DNA from: Amycolatopsis sp. DSM 110486 | Lineage (GTDB): Bacteria > Actinomycetota > Actinomycetes > Mycobacteriales > Pseudonocardiaceae | Length of the DNA: 64,000 nucleotides | NCBI RefSeq assembly: GCF_019468465.1 | Contig: NZ_CP080519.1 | Span: 4,417,001 to 4,481,000 of the forward strand | Direction of reading: 5' to 3' | Part shown: positions 26,695-35,409 of the stretch, piece by piece | Numbering within the stretch: the stretch's first letter is position 1 | Layout: every line of letters begins with the position of its first letter | Notes under the pieces: generated by a model | Databases searched by the model: none | What the model was told of the DNA's origin: nothing | Seen by the model: only the letters and a program-made list of their open reading frames with translations | Made by a program: the position numbers and the translations under genes

Positions 26695-27366
26695 ATGAGT
26701 TTCGATCTCGCGGTGTGGTTCGCGCCCGCGGCCATGAGCGCAGCCGACGCGAAGCGCAAGTACGAGCAGCTCTTCGAGATCGAGCCCGGCGAGATACGGC
26801 ACCCGCAGGTGGCGGCGTTCTACCGTGAGTTGACGGCGCGGTACCCCGAACTCGTCGACGCCCTCGAGACCGGCGATCTGGAAAAGGCGCCTTGGTCGGC
26901 GGCCCTCAGTCGCTATGAAGACGCCGTCGTCATGCCCATCTCTTGGTCCTTCGCCGGCGTCGTGCTGCGGGTCGTGCTGGACTTGGCCCGTCACCACGGC
27001 CTGGGCGTGTACAACCCGCAGACCGACGACGTCCACAACCCGGCCGCCCTCTCCCTGACCGCGTGCGACGGCTCCCACCTCGAAAACCCCGACCCCACCG
27101 CCATCCGCGCCGCCCTGCAGCGCCTCTCCGCCGCCAACTGGTACGCCATCCTCGAACGCGGCGACTCCTACGTCCAGGTCGGCCAGGGCAAGTCCGCCGG
27201 CGCTGTCGGCAACCTGTACGCCCTCGAACACCGCGACGGCTCCCCGGACCGCCACTACCGCACCGACGTCCTCTCCCTCGAAGACGTCACCACGGCCTTC
27301 CTCGCCTTCGCCACCCACGACACCACCTGGCGCGCCCACTTCGAGTGGCGAAAGCTCGACTTCTGA
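26695..27366 (+). CDS. hypothetical protein, possible immunity-type fold
   Basis: A 223-residue soluble protein starting MSFDLAVWFAPAAMSAADAKRKY after a strong GGGGGGAAG ribosome site. It contains VVMPISWSFAGVVLRVVLDLARHHGLGVYNPQTDDV and a C-terminal region ending LDF. The opening (MSFDLAVW) recurs in uncharacterised actinobacterial proteins sometimes encoded near polymorphic toxins; immunity function here is inference only. Its stop overlaps the next start by one base. Confidence 0.7.
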   Translation: MSFDLAVWFAPAAMSAADAKRKYEQLFEIEPGEIRHPQVAAFYRELTARYPELVDALETGDLEKAPWSAALSRYEDAVVMPISWSFAGVVLRVVLDLARHHGLGVYNPQTDDVHNPAALSLTACDGSHLENPDPTAIRAALQRLSAANWYAILERGDSYVQVGQGKSAGAVGNLYALEHRDGSPDRHYRTDVLSLEDVTTAFLAFATHDTTWRAHFEWRKLDF

Positions 27367-27596
27367 TGACCTACGTGCTGGAAGCCGCCCAGGTGTGGGA
27401 ATCGGGGGCCGTCGTCTTCGGCCCGATCCACGTCTCCGAAGACGAGCTCGTCAACCCGCCCGAGGGTTCTCCGGCTTCCCAAGCCCTCCGCCACCTGGGC
27501 GTCGACGCCGGATCCCACCGCGACGAGTTCGCCGCCGTCGGCATCGGCCGGCACCGGTTCACCGAGCAGTGGGTTCGCCGAGGGCTGTTGCCCTGA
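27366..27596 (+). CDS. small hypothetical protein
   Basis: A 76-residue protein from ATG 27366, whose A is the last base of the upstream TGA (TGATG), so translation is coupled. The sequence ASQALRHLGVDAGSHRDEFAAVGIGRH shows one predicted helix. No family recognised. Its placement argues for joint expression with the preceding gene. Confidence 0.6.
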   Translation: MTYVLEAAQVWESGAVVFGPIHVSEDELVNPPEGSPASQALRHLGVDAGSHRDEFAAVGIGRHRFTEQWVRRGLLP

Positions 27597-27671
27597 TCAC
27601 ACCCGCGCCTTCGCGCAACATCGGCGAAACGTCAGTGGTGTCCACTCGCGGCAACAGCGAGGAGGCCCCCC

Positions 27672-27956
27672 ATGCCCGAGATGGTGTTCCGAGTGCGCTG
27701 GCCGGATTCCTCGGTGCAGCGGTGCTATTCACCGTCCACTGTGGTCGAAGAGCATTTCGCCGCGGGGGAGGAGTACCCGGTCGCCGAGTTCGTCGAGCGC
27801 TCGCGGGCGGCGCTGACGCTCGCGTCGGAGCGGGTGCTCGCGCGGTTCGGGTTCCCCTGCTCGCGCGCCGCTGCCCAGCTCGCCGATATCGAGAGGCGCG
27901 CCGGTGCCTTCGGAGACGAGAGTGCGCGGGTCGTGGTGGAGGCCTTCGAAAAGTGA
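27672..27956 (+). CDS. MSMEG_0570 family nitrogen starvation response protein
   Basis: A 94-residue protein. MPEMVFRVRWPDSSVQRCYSPS, EEYPVAEFVERSRAALTLASERV and GFPCSRAAAQLADIE match the small MSMEG_0570 family. In mycobacteria the family sits in a nitrogen-starvation-induced cluster with amidohydrolase and other genes; none of those neighbours are here, so this is an orphan copy. Ribosome site GAGGA..CCCCC precedes ATG 27672. Confidence 0.85.
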   Translation: MPEMVFRVRWPDSSVQRCYSPSTVVEEHFAAGEEYPVAEFVERSRAALTLASERVLARFGFPCSRAAAQLADIERRAGAFGDESARVVVEAFEK

Positions 27957-27990
27957 AAGGCCCCCGTTCCCGAGGGAACGAGGGCCTTCC
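27957..27990. terminator. bidirectional terminator between MSMEG_0570-type gene and lon
   Basis: An inverted repeat with one mismatch: arm AAGGCCCCCGTTCC near 27957-27970 and its partner ending near 27990. It lies between two convergent stops (27956 and 28008) and can serve both transcripts. Confidence 0.75.
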
Positions 27991-28007
27991 GTCTGTCTAC
28001 AAGCGAC

Positions 28008-30410
28008 TCACGCAGCCTGCGGAATCTCCGACGAAGCAGGCGTCAAAGCCAGCTCCAGCACCTCGCCGACATTCGCCACAGCGTGGACATCCAGCTGCGA
28101 CAACACCTCGGCGGGCACGTCGTCCAGGTCCGGCTCGTTGCGCTGCGGGATGATCACCGTCTTCATCCCGGCCCGGTGCGCGGCGAGCAGCTTCTGCTTC
28201 ACCCCACCGATCGGCAGCACACGGCCGGTCAGCGAGACCTCACCGGTCATCGCCACATCCGCGCGAACCACACGCCCGGACAGGAGCGAAGCCAGAGCCG
28301 TCGTCATGGTGACGCCGGCCGAGGGGCCGTCCTTCGGCACCGCGCCCGCGGGGACGTGGACGTGGATGCCGCGGTCCTTCAGGTCGCTGACGGGCAGTTC
28401 GAGCTCCGCGCCGTGCGAGCGCAGGTACGACAGGGCGATCTGCACCGACTCCTTCATCACGTCACCGAGCTGGCCGGTGAGCTGAAGGCCCGTCGAGCCG
28501 CTCTCCGGGTCGGCCAGCGACGCCTCGATGTAGAGCACGTCACCGCCCGCGCCGGTCACGGCCAGGCCCGTCGCGACGCCCGGGATGGACGTGCGCTGGG
28601 TCGAGGTGGGCAGGGACGACTCCGGCACGTGGCGCGGGCGGCCCAGGTAGGTTTCCAGGTCCGCGGCGTCCAAGGACACCGGCAGCGAAACGGAGTCCAG
28701 AGCCACCTTCGTCGCGATCTTGCGCAGCAGCTTGGCGATCGTCCGGTTCGCGTCGCGCACGCCCGCCTCGCGGGTGTACTCGGCGGCGATCCGGCTGAAC
28801 GCCGCGTCGGTGATCACCACGTCGCCGGTCGTGAGGCCGGCGCGCTCCAGCTCGCGCGGGAGCAGGTGGTCACGGGCGATCGTCACCTTCTCGTGCTCGG
28901 TGTAGCCGTCGAGGGTGACGAGCTCCATGCGGTCGAGCAGCGGGCCGGGGATGGTCTCCAGCGCGTTGGCCGTCGCGAGGAACACGACGTCGGACAGGTC
29001 GAGCTCCACCTCGAGGTAGTGGTCGCGGAACGTGTGGTTCTGCTCCGGGTCCAGCACCTCCAGCAGGGCGGCCGTCGGGTCGCCGCGGTAGTCGGCGCCG
29101 ACCTTGTCGATCTCGTCGAGCAGCACGACCGGGTTCATCGAGCCGGCCTCCTTGATGGCCCGCACGATGCGGCCCGGCAGCGCGCCGACGTAGGTACGAC
29201 GGTGCCCGCGGATCTCCGCCTCGTCCCGGATGCCACCGAGGGCGACGCGCACGAACTTGCGTCCCATGGCCTTCGCCACGGACTCGCCCAGCGACGTCTT
29301 GCCGACACCGGGAGGGCCCGCGAGGGCGAGCACGGCACCCGAACGGCGTCCGCCGACCGGGCCGAGCCCCGACTCCGCGCGACGCTTGCGCACGGCCAAG
29401 TACTCGATGATGCGTTCCTTGACGTCGTCGAGGCCCGCGTGGTCCGCGTCGAGCACGGCGCGCGCGGCGGCGATGTCGTAGACGTCTTCGGTGCGCTCGT
29501 TCCACGGCAGCTCCAGCACCGTGTCGAGCCAGGTCCGGATCCAGCCGCCCTCGGGCGACTGCTCGGAGGTGCGCTCCAGCTTGTCGACCTCGGCCAGCGC
29601 GGCCTTCTTGACGTTGTCGGGCAGGTCGGCGGCCTCCACGCGGGCGCGATAGTCGTCGTCCTTGTCGGAACCGTCGAGCTCACCGAGCTCCTTGCGGATC
29701 GCCTCGAGCTGGCGGCGCAGCAGGAATTCCTTCTGCTGCTTGTCCATACCCTCTTGGACGTCCTTGCGGATGGTGTCGGTCACCTCGAGCTCGGCGAGGT
29801 ACTCCTTGCTCCACTCCATGGCCTTCTCGAGCCGCTTGCTCACGTCAAGTGTGGTCAGCAGTTCGAGCTTCTGCTCCGTGGCCAGGTACGGCGCGTTGCC
29901 GGACAGGTCGGCGACCGCGGAGGGCTCCTCGACCTGCTGGACGGCGTCGATCATCTGCCAGCCGCCACGCTGCTGGAGCAGCGAGATGACCACGGCCTTG
30001 TACTCCGACGCGAAGTGCGTGGAGCGGTCGTCGGTGAAGTCGGTGGCCTCGTCTGCGTGGACCCAGCGCGCGGCGCCGGGACCGTCCGCAATGCGGCCCA
30101 CCACGGCGCGGCCGGTGCCGCGCAGCAGAACGGCGGCCTTGCCGCCGGGAACCCGGCCGATGCGCTCGACGGTGGCGACCGTGCCGATCTCGGCGTACTC
30201 GCCGTGGATGCGGGGGACGATCAGCACTTCGGCCTTGGTGGCCGCGCCGGAGCGGATGCCGGGGAACGACGCCGTCGCGGGCGTCTTGGCCTGAGCGGAC
30301 TCCACTGCGCCCCGGGTCTCGGCGTCGGTGAGGTCGAGCGGGACAACCATGCCCGGCAGCACGACGTCGTCATCGAGCGGGAGAACGGGCAGGAGGCGGG
30401 GATCTGACAT
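28008..30410 (-). CDS. lon: ATP-dependent protease Lon
   Basis: An 800-residue LonA-type serine protease. It has the N-terminal substrate-binding domain (LLPVLPLDDDVVLPGMVVPLDL), an AAA+ module with Walker A GPPGVGKT (Lys about residue 371) and LLDEIDKVG, and a C-terminal protease domain with PKDGPSAGV (catalytic Ser about 697) and IGGVKQKLLAAHRAG (catalytic Lys about 738). It degrades misfolded and regulatory proteins in the cytoplasm. ATG 30410 is preceded by AGGAG. An HAIR-type operator lies 17 bases upstream, so HspR heat-shock control is likely. Confidence 0.97.
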   Translation of the reverse strand: MSDPRLLPVLPLDDDVVLPGMVVPLDLTDAETRGAVESAQAKTPATASFPGIRSGAATKAEVLIVPRIHGEYAEIGTVATVERIGRVPGGKAAVLLRGTGRAVVGRIADGPGAARWVHADEATDFTDDRSTHFASEYKAVVISLLQQRGGWQMIDAVQQVEEPSAVADLSGNAPYLATEQKLELLTTLDVSKRLEKAMEWSKEYLAELEVTDTIRKDVQEGMDKQQKEFLLRRQLEAIRKELGELDGSDKDDDYRARVEAADLPDNVKKAALAEVDKLERTSEQSPEGGWIRTWLDTVLELPWNERTEDVYDIAAARAVLDADHAGLDDVKERIIEYLAVRKRRAESGLGPVGGRRSGAVLALAGPPGVGKTSLGESVAKAMGRKFVRVALGGIRDEAEIRGHRRTYVGALPGRIVRAIKEAGSMNPVVLLDEIDKVGADYRGDPTAALLEVLDPEQNHTFRDHYLEVELDLSDVVFLATANALETIPGPLLDRMELVTLDGYTEHEKVTIARDHLLPRELERAGLTTGDVVITDAAFSRIAAEYTREAGVRDANRTIAKLLRKIATKVALDSVSLPVSLDAADLETYLGRPRHVPESSLPTSTQRTSIPGVATGLAVTGAGGDVLYIEASLADPESGSTGLQLTGQLGDVMKESVQIALSYLRSHGAELELPVSDLKDRGIHVHVPAGAVPKDGPSAGVTMTTALASLLSGRVVRADVAMTGEVSLTGRVLPIGGVKQKLLAAHRAGMKTVIIPQRNEPDLDDVPAEVLSQLDVHAVANVGEVLELALTPASSEIPQAA

Positions 30411-30426
30411 GTGCACTCCTCGATTA

Positions 30427-30447
30427 GTTGAGTCTGCCTTGCTCAAC
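30427..30447. promoter_or_regulatory. HAIR-like HspR operator upstream of lon
   Basis: On the plus strand GTTGAGT, seven bases, GCTCAAC: arms 30427-30433 and 30441-30447. This matches the HspR-associated inverted repeat (consensus CTTGAGT-N7-ACTCAAG), known upstream of dnaK, clpB and lon in actinobacteria. Position 17 bases before the lon start fits repression. Confidence 0.75.
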
Positions 30448-30531
30448 TATCCGTGGGGCGGGTTTGTTTCCCGAGGAGTGTTCGCTGGCAGCGATCACGC
30501 CCCCGCGCTGGTCAGAGCCACGTGGGCCCGG

Positions 30532-31368
30532 TCACGGCTTCTCCGCGACCCCGCTCCAGGCGAACGGCCGCGTCTCCGCTTCCAGCGCCGACACCGGCCG
30601 GTCCGGCCGCCAGTTCGGCAGCGGGGACAGCCCCGGCTCCAGCAGGGGCCAGCCGCCGAACCAGGGCAGAATCTCGGCGTCCGAGCGGAGGTAGGCGGGG
30701 TTGGACGTGTCGCGGTAGGCGTCGATGAACGTCTTCACCTCGGCCGCGCGCTCCGGCGGTGCGTCGTCGCGGCACGTGCCGTGCGTCACGGCCAGCCACG
30801 AGCCGGGGGCGAGCTTCGCGCGGTAGGTCGCCATGAGCCCGCCGGGGTCGTCGTCGGGGCCGATGAAGTGCAGCACGGTGATCATCAGCAGGCACACCGG
30901 TTCGGACCAGTCGACGAGCCGCCGCGTGGTCTCGTCGGCGAAGAGGGCGTCCGGGTCGCGGATGTCGCGCTGCACGAGGCCGGCCCAGTCACCCGCGTGC
31001 TCGCGTTCGAGGATCACGCGCGAGTGCGCGGCGGCCACCGGCTCGTAGTCCACGTACACCACGGTCGCGCGCTCGTCCTCCGTTAGCCGCTCGCGCACGA
31101 TCTCGTGGACGTTCCCCGCCGTCGGCACGCCCGAGCCGAGGTCCACGAACTGCCGGATCCCGGCGTCGAGCGCCGCCCGCACCACGCGGTTCATGAACGC
31201 CCGGTTCTGCCGCGAGATGGGCCGGATCAGCGGCCACACCTTCTCCACGCGCCGGCCGAACTCGCGGTCGACGGCCCAGTTCTGCGAACCACCGAGGTAC
31301 CAGTCGTAGACGCGCGCGGCCGACGGCTTCTCGACGTCCACCCCGGCCGGCGCGTCCGGCGGGGTCAC
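30532..31368 (-). CDS. SAM-dependent methyltransferase, DUF574 family (copy 1)
   Basis: A 278-residue protein. VDVEKPSAARVYDWYLGGSQNWAVD and FVDLGSGVPTAGNVHEI (motif I) define this actinobacterial family; VVYVDYEPVA and LLMITVLHFIG complete the SAM fold. The C-terminus is nearly the same as its neighbour (ARPFAW-GVAEKP). Start GTG overlaps the preceding stop (GTGA). Substrate unknown; some such genes accompany conservon operons, which are absent here. It is separated from the lon operator by 85 bases. Confidence 0.87.
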   Translation of the reverse strand: MTPPDAPAGVDVEKPSAARVYDWYLGGSQNWAVDREFGRRVEKVWPLIRPISRQNRAFMNRVVRAALDAGIRQFVDLGSGVPTAGNVHEIVRERLTEDERATVVYVDYEPVAAAHSRVILEREHAGDWAGLVQRDIRDPDALFADETTRRLVDWSEPVCLLMITVLHFIGPDDDPGGLMATYRAKLAPGSWLAVTHGTCRDDAPPERAAEVKTFIDAYRDTSNPAYLRSDAEILPWFGGWPLLEPGLSPLPNWRPDRPVSALEAETRPFAWSGVAEKP

Positions 31369-32213
31369 GGCTTCTCCGCGACCCCGCACCACGCGAACGG
31401 TCTGGCCTCGGCCTCCACCGCGTTCAGCTCACGCTCCGGCCGCCAGTCCGGCAGGTGCACGATCCCGGGCTCCAGCAACGGCCAGCCACCGAAGAACGGC
31501 ACGATGTCGTCGCGGTCGCGCATCCAGACGGGGTTGCTGGTCTTGCGGTACTGCTCCACGAACCAGCGCAGGCCTTCGAGCGCCGGGCCGTCGCCGTCGC
31601 CCTCACTCATCTGCGAGATGGACAGCCAGCTGCCCGGCGCGAGCGCGTCGCGGTAGGCCTTGACGAGGCCCTCGGGGTCGTCGTCCGGGCCGACGAAGTG
31701 CAGCACCGCCATCATCAGCAGGCACACGGGCTTGCCGAAGTCGATGAACTCGCGCGTGGTCGGTGAATGCAGCACAGCCTTGGGGTCGCGCATGTCGGCC
31801 TGCAGGATGCCGGCCCAGTCGGTGGCCGCTTCTTCCTCGAGGATCAGCGTCGCGTGGGCCACGGCCACCGGCTCGTAGTCCACGTACAACACGGTCGCGC
31901 GGTCGTCGTCGTCCAGCTCGGCCTCGATGACCTCGTGGACGTTGCCGGCCGTCGGCACCCCCGAGCCGAGGTCGATGAACTGCCGGATCCCCGCCTTGAG
32001 CGCGGCGCGCACCGCACGGTTCATGAACTCGCGGTTCTGCTTCGCGCCCGGCCGCACCAGCGGCCACTGCTGCTCCACGCGCCGGCCGAACTCGCGGTCG
32101 ACGGCCCAGTTCTGAGTGCCGCCGAGGTACCAGTCGTAGATCCGCGCCGCCGAAGGCTTCTCGGTGTCCACGCCCTCGGGCGCCTTCGGCGCGGCCGCCG
32201 GCTGCTCGCTCAC
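31365..32213 (-). CDS. SAM-dependent methyltransferase, DUF574 family (copy 2)
   Basis: A 282-residue paralogue of the following gene, with VDTEKPSAARIYDWYLGGTQNWAVD, FIDLGSGVPTAGNVHEV and FVGPDDDPEGLVKAYRDALAPGSWLSIS. The first roughly 15 residues (Ala/Pro/Gln-rich) are unrelated between the copies. GTG 32213 has GAGGGGAG upstream. The two form a bicistronic unit produced by duplication. Confidence 0.88.
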   Translation of the reverse strand: MSEQPAAAPKAPEGVDTEKPSAARIYDWYLGGTQNWAVDREFGRRVEQQWPLVRPGAKQNREFMNRAVRAALKAGIRQFIDLGSGVPTAGNVHEVIEAELDDDDRATVLYVDYEPVAVAHATLILEEEAATDWAGILQADMRDPKAVLHSPTTREFIDFGKPVCLLMMAVLHFVGPDDDPEGLVKAYRDALAPGSWLSISQMSEGDGDGPALEGLRWFVEQYRKTSNPVWMRDRDDIVPFFGGWPLLEPGIVHLPDWRPERELNAVEAEARPFAWCGVAEKP

Positions 32214-32245
32214 GTCGGAACTCCCCTCGTCGCGGAACGCCAAGC

Positions 32246-33609
32246 CTAGCGAGCAGCGACAACGATCTTCCGACGGCCGAGCAGCAACGCGGGTCCGACG
32301 GCGACGATCGCCGGCGCGGCGCTCACCACGAACGCCACGTGGAACGCACCCGCGGCCGCGATCGCCGCGAGCACCGCCGTGCCCGCCGACCCGCCGAGCT
32401 GCTGCACCAGCCGCACCACCGCCGCCCCCGACGGCACGTCCTCCCGGGGCAACCGCGTGAACGCGGCCGACGTGACCGCGATGTTCGCCGCGCTCAACGC
32501 CCCGCCCCGCACCACGAGCGCGACGCCGAGCACCACGAAACTCGTCGACGGCCCGGCCACCACGAAGGGCACGGTCGCCGCCGCACACCCAGCGATCCCG
32601 ACGACGGCGATCACGCGCGCCCCCACGCGGTCGATCACACCGCCCACCCACCGCGTCAGCAGCGATCCCACCCCTTGTAACGCGAGGATCATCCCGGCCG
32701 CGAACGCACCAAGCCCGCGCTCCTGCTCGAAGTACAGCGGGATCAGGAAAAGCGCGCCGTACAACGACAATCCGGTCAGAAACAACACCGCGGCCGAAGC
32801 GCGAACGCCCGGTTGGCGAACAGCCGCACCGGAATCAACGCACGCTCACCCCGGCGCAGGCTCCAACCCACGAACCCGCCGAGCAGCACGACCCCCACAC
32901 TCAACGGCACCACGAACCCGCTCCCCGACGCCGCATCGTTGAGAGCGAACAACAACGCGACCACCGCCGGCGCCAGCAAACCCAGCCCCGGCAGATCCAG
33001 CCGGCTCCGGCGGTCGGCGGAGTCCATCGGAACGAACCGCCGCGCCAGCACGATCGCCGTCAGGCACAGCGGAACGTTGATCGCGAACAGCCAGCGCCAG
33101 CTCCCGCCGGCGACGATCACGCCGCCGACGAGCGGCCCGGCGATGGGCGCGATCACGCTCACCAGCATCACGATCGTCAGCAATCGCGCCGTCTTCGCCG
33201 GCCCCGCCGCCCGAACCAGGATCGTCTGCAGCACCGGCAGCAGCACGCCGGCGCCCACACCTTGCAGCACGCGGAACGCGACCAGGCTGCCCAGGTTCCA
33301 CGACAACCCCGACAGCGCGGAGCCGGCGAGGAACACCGCCAGCCCGGCCAGCCACAACCGCGCCGCGCCGAACCGGCTCGTCGCCCACGAAGTCACGGGG
33401 ATCGCTACCCCCAGCGCCAGCAGGTACCCGGTCGAAACCCACTGGATCGCCGCCGTGCCCACTCCGAAATCGGCGGCGACGGTGGGCAGCGCGACGTTCA
33501 CGATTGTCGTGTCAACCAGTGGTGCGACTCCGCCGAGCACGATCACCAGCGCCAGCCGCACGAGCGGCCACCCGAGCGGTTCGAGCTTCTCCTCCACGAT
33601 CGCCCCCAT
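32246..33609 (-). pseudogene. frameshifted MFS drug exporter (DHA2/14-TM type)
   Basis: From ATG 33609 the reading frame encodes the N-terminal two thirds of a DHA2-type MFS protein: PLVDTTIVNVALPTVAADFGVGTAAIQWVSTGYLLALG, FRVLQGVGAGVLLPVLQTI, a D-R-R-S-R-L-D central loop. It runs to ANRAFA, then shifts into a junk tail and stops at 32776. The second frame resumes at once (SAAVLFLTGLSLYGALFLIPLYFEQERGLG) and continues with normal membrane helices to 32246. One base lost near 32795-32805 (probably a G in a GCGGCT run) explains both halves. It could also be a sequencing error. Divergent from a TetR gene. Confidence 0.85.
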
Positions 33610-33610
33610 T

Positions 33611-33653
33611 AGATACACGTGTATCTTATCGAGATTAAGATACACGTGTATCT
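33611..33653. promoter_or_regulatory. twin 16-bp palindromes, candidate TetR operator
   Basis: Two perfect copies of AGATACACGTGTATCT at 33611-33626 and 33638-33653 (27 bases centre to centre) fill the divergent gap between the exporter start and the TetR start. TATCTT at 33649-33654 can be the -10 of a leaderless tetR transcript. Binding by the TetR gene product is inferred. Confidence 0.8.
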
Positions 33654-33661
33654 TCGCGAGG

Positions 33662-34222
33662 GTGAGCACTGCACAACGGAGAAGGGGCGCGGTCCTCGAA
33701 GAAGCCCTTGTCGAAGCCGCCTGGACCGAGCTCAACCGCACCGGCTACGACGGCTTCACCATCGACGCCGTCGCCAAAGCCGCCGGCACCAGCCGCGCCG
33801 TGTTGTACCGGCGGTGGCCCAACCGGGCGGCGCTCGTGCACGCCGCGGTGCGTGCGCACGTCGGCTCGATCGCCGACGTCGTGCCGGACACGGGGGAGCT
33901 CCGCCAGGACGTCCTGGCCACCCTGCAGGCCATCGCCGACCGCATCGTGCTGGTCGGGATCGACGTGATGACCGGGTTGCTCAGCGAGCTGGCCGAGCTA
34001 CCGGAGGCCCTCGCGACGACCGTGCCCGACGTCTTCGAGCGCATCGTCCGGCGCGCGGCCGAACGCGGGGAGATCGGGACGGGCCACATCCCCGACACGG
34101 TCCTGCAGATGCCCGCGGTCCTCGTGCGCTACGAGATGATCACCAAGCGCACGGTGCCCGACGTCGAAATCCTGGTGGACGAGCTCTTCCTGCCACTCGT
34201 CCGCCACCACGCCACGAACTAG
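33662..34222 (+). CDS. TetR family transcriptional repressor
   Basis: A 186-residue protein. Residues about 10-55 (ALVEAAWTELNRTGYDGFTIDAVAKAAGTSRAVLYRRWPNRAALVHAA) are the TetR helix-turn-helix; the C-terminal half is a helical ligand domain of the type seen in TetR_C_11-like proteins. GTG 33662 has no spaced ribosome site but follows a -10-like TATCTT by seven bases, which fits a leaderless transcript. It probably represses the divergent exporter and itself through the twin palindromes. Confidence 0.88.
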   Translation: MSTAQRRRGAVLEEALVEAAWTELNRTGYDGFTIDAVAKAAGTSRAVLYRRWPNRAALVHAAVRAHVGSIADVVPDTGELRQDVLATLQAIADRIVLVGIDVMTGLLSELAELPEALATTVPDVFERIVRRAAERGEIGTGHIPDTVLQMPAVLVRYEMITKRTVPDVEILVDELFLPLVRHHATN

Positions 34223-35166
34223 CGCACCGCAGGCCTCCGCTGCCACCCCGTCCACAACGGCCGGTACCCCTGCGCGTACCAAAACGGCGTCGACCGCGGG
34301 TTCGGCACCGCCGTGTGCAGCAGCACGACATCCGCCCCGGCCTCGTCGAACACCTGGTGCGCGTGCGCCGCCAGCGCCGTACCCACACCAGCCGACCGCG
34401 CGGCCTCCGCGACTGCCAGCGAAGACAGGTACCCGATCCGCGAAGCGGCCACGCGGTGCTGGATCCACGCCGTCTCGTCGGGCATCTGGAGCACGACCAT
34501 GCCGAGCGCCTTGCCGTACAGCTCCGCGATCCACACCTGGGATTCCGGCCGTTCGAGCTGGCGCAGCAGCCCCTTGCCCACGAGTTCCTCGATGCCCGGG
34601 CGCACGGTCACCTTGCCGAACTGAGCGTCGTACCGCTGCAGCTCCAGCATCAGGCGCATGGCTGTGTCGAGGTCGTCCGGCGTGGCGTGGCGGATGCAGA
34701 CGCCGGGGGTCGTGGTGGGGCCCGAGGCGGCCATGCGCTGGGCCGGGCGGACGGCGATCACGCCGACGGGGGCGAAGCCGTGGCGCAGCATTTCGGTCAC
34801 GCCGGCGGTGTCACGGCTGGGCCGGGAGACCACGGCCGCGCACTCGGGATCCCCCGGGCGGGCGATGGTCGACAGGTGTTCATCCCATCGAGTGAGCAAC
34901 GCGTCGAGGCCGGCGGCGGGGTCCGGGCCGGCGAGCTGGACCTCGAGCCGGTGCTCGGTCAGGGCCCGCCAGATGGACTGGGAGCTGTCGGGGCCGAGCT
35001 CGGTGCTGGTGGCCAGACCGGCGGCCCTCGTGTCTCCGACCTGCGCCGACAGGAGGGTGGCGTCGTCGTGGACTTCGAAGGGGAGGGGCGCGGGGAGCAG
35101 TGCGTCCACCGTGGCGATCCGCGCCGCGTGCCCGGTGGCTGTCACGTCGTTGTGCATGTACTTCAT
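34219..35166 (-). CDS. GNAT family N-acetyltransferase
   Basis: A 315-residue protein. The C-terminal half has IRHATPDDLDTAMRLMLELQ, VWIAELYGKALGMVVLQMP, YLSSLAVAEAARSAGVGTALAAHAHQ (acetyl-CoA pyrophosphate loop R-x-x-G-x-G type) and FWYAQGYRPLWTGW. The N-terminal half looks like a degenerate GNAT repeat. Stop overlaps the TetR stop by three to four bases (CTAG at 34219-34222), tail to tail. Start ATG 35166 has GGGGCG upstream; an earlier ATG at 35226 is possible. Confidence 0.82.
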   Translation of the reverse strand: MKYMHNDVTATGHAARIATVDALLPAPLPFEVHDDATLLSAQVGDTRAAGLATSTELGPDSSQSIWRALTEHRLEVQLAGPDPAAGLDALLTRWDEHLSTIARPGDPECAAVVSRPSRDTAGVTEMLRHGFAPVGVIAVRPAQRMAASGPTTTPGVCIRHATPDDLDTAMRLMLELQRYDAQFGKVTVRPGIEELVGKGLLRQLERPESQVWIAELYGKALGMVVLQMPDETAWIQHRVAASRIGYLSSLAVAEAARSAGVGTALAAHAHQVFDEAGADVVLLHTAVPNPRSTPFWYAQGYRPLWTGWQRRPAVR

Positions 35167-35409
35167 TGTCGCCCCGCGGGACTCGGCAGAACCCCTGAAC
35201 ACACCCCACGGCGTCAGATCAGGCACGAACGGGGAGTTTCACTCCTTGGTCCACGCTGGTCAGCGCCACAAGCCCATTGTTAACCCTGGGGTGATCTCCT
35301 ACTGTCTCGAAAGGGACACGGGTACGCCCTCCGGGGTACGGTATGGCCCTTGTCCACACCTGACGTCACTGACGAGCGCGACCGGTGGGCAGCCGGGAAG
35401 GAAGGTCGG

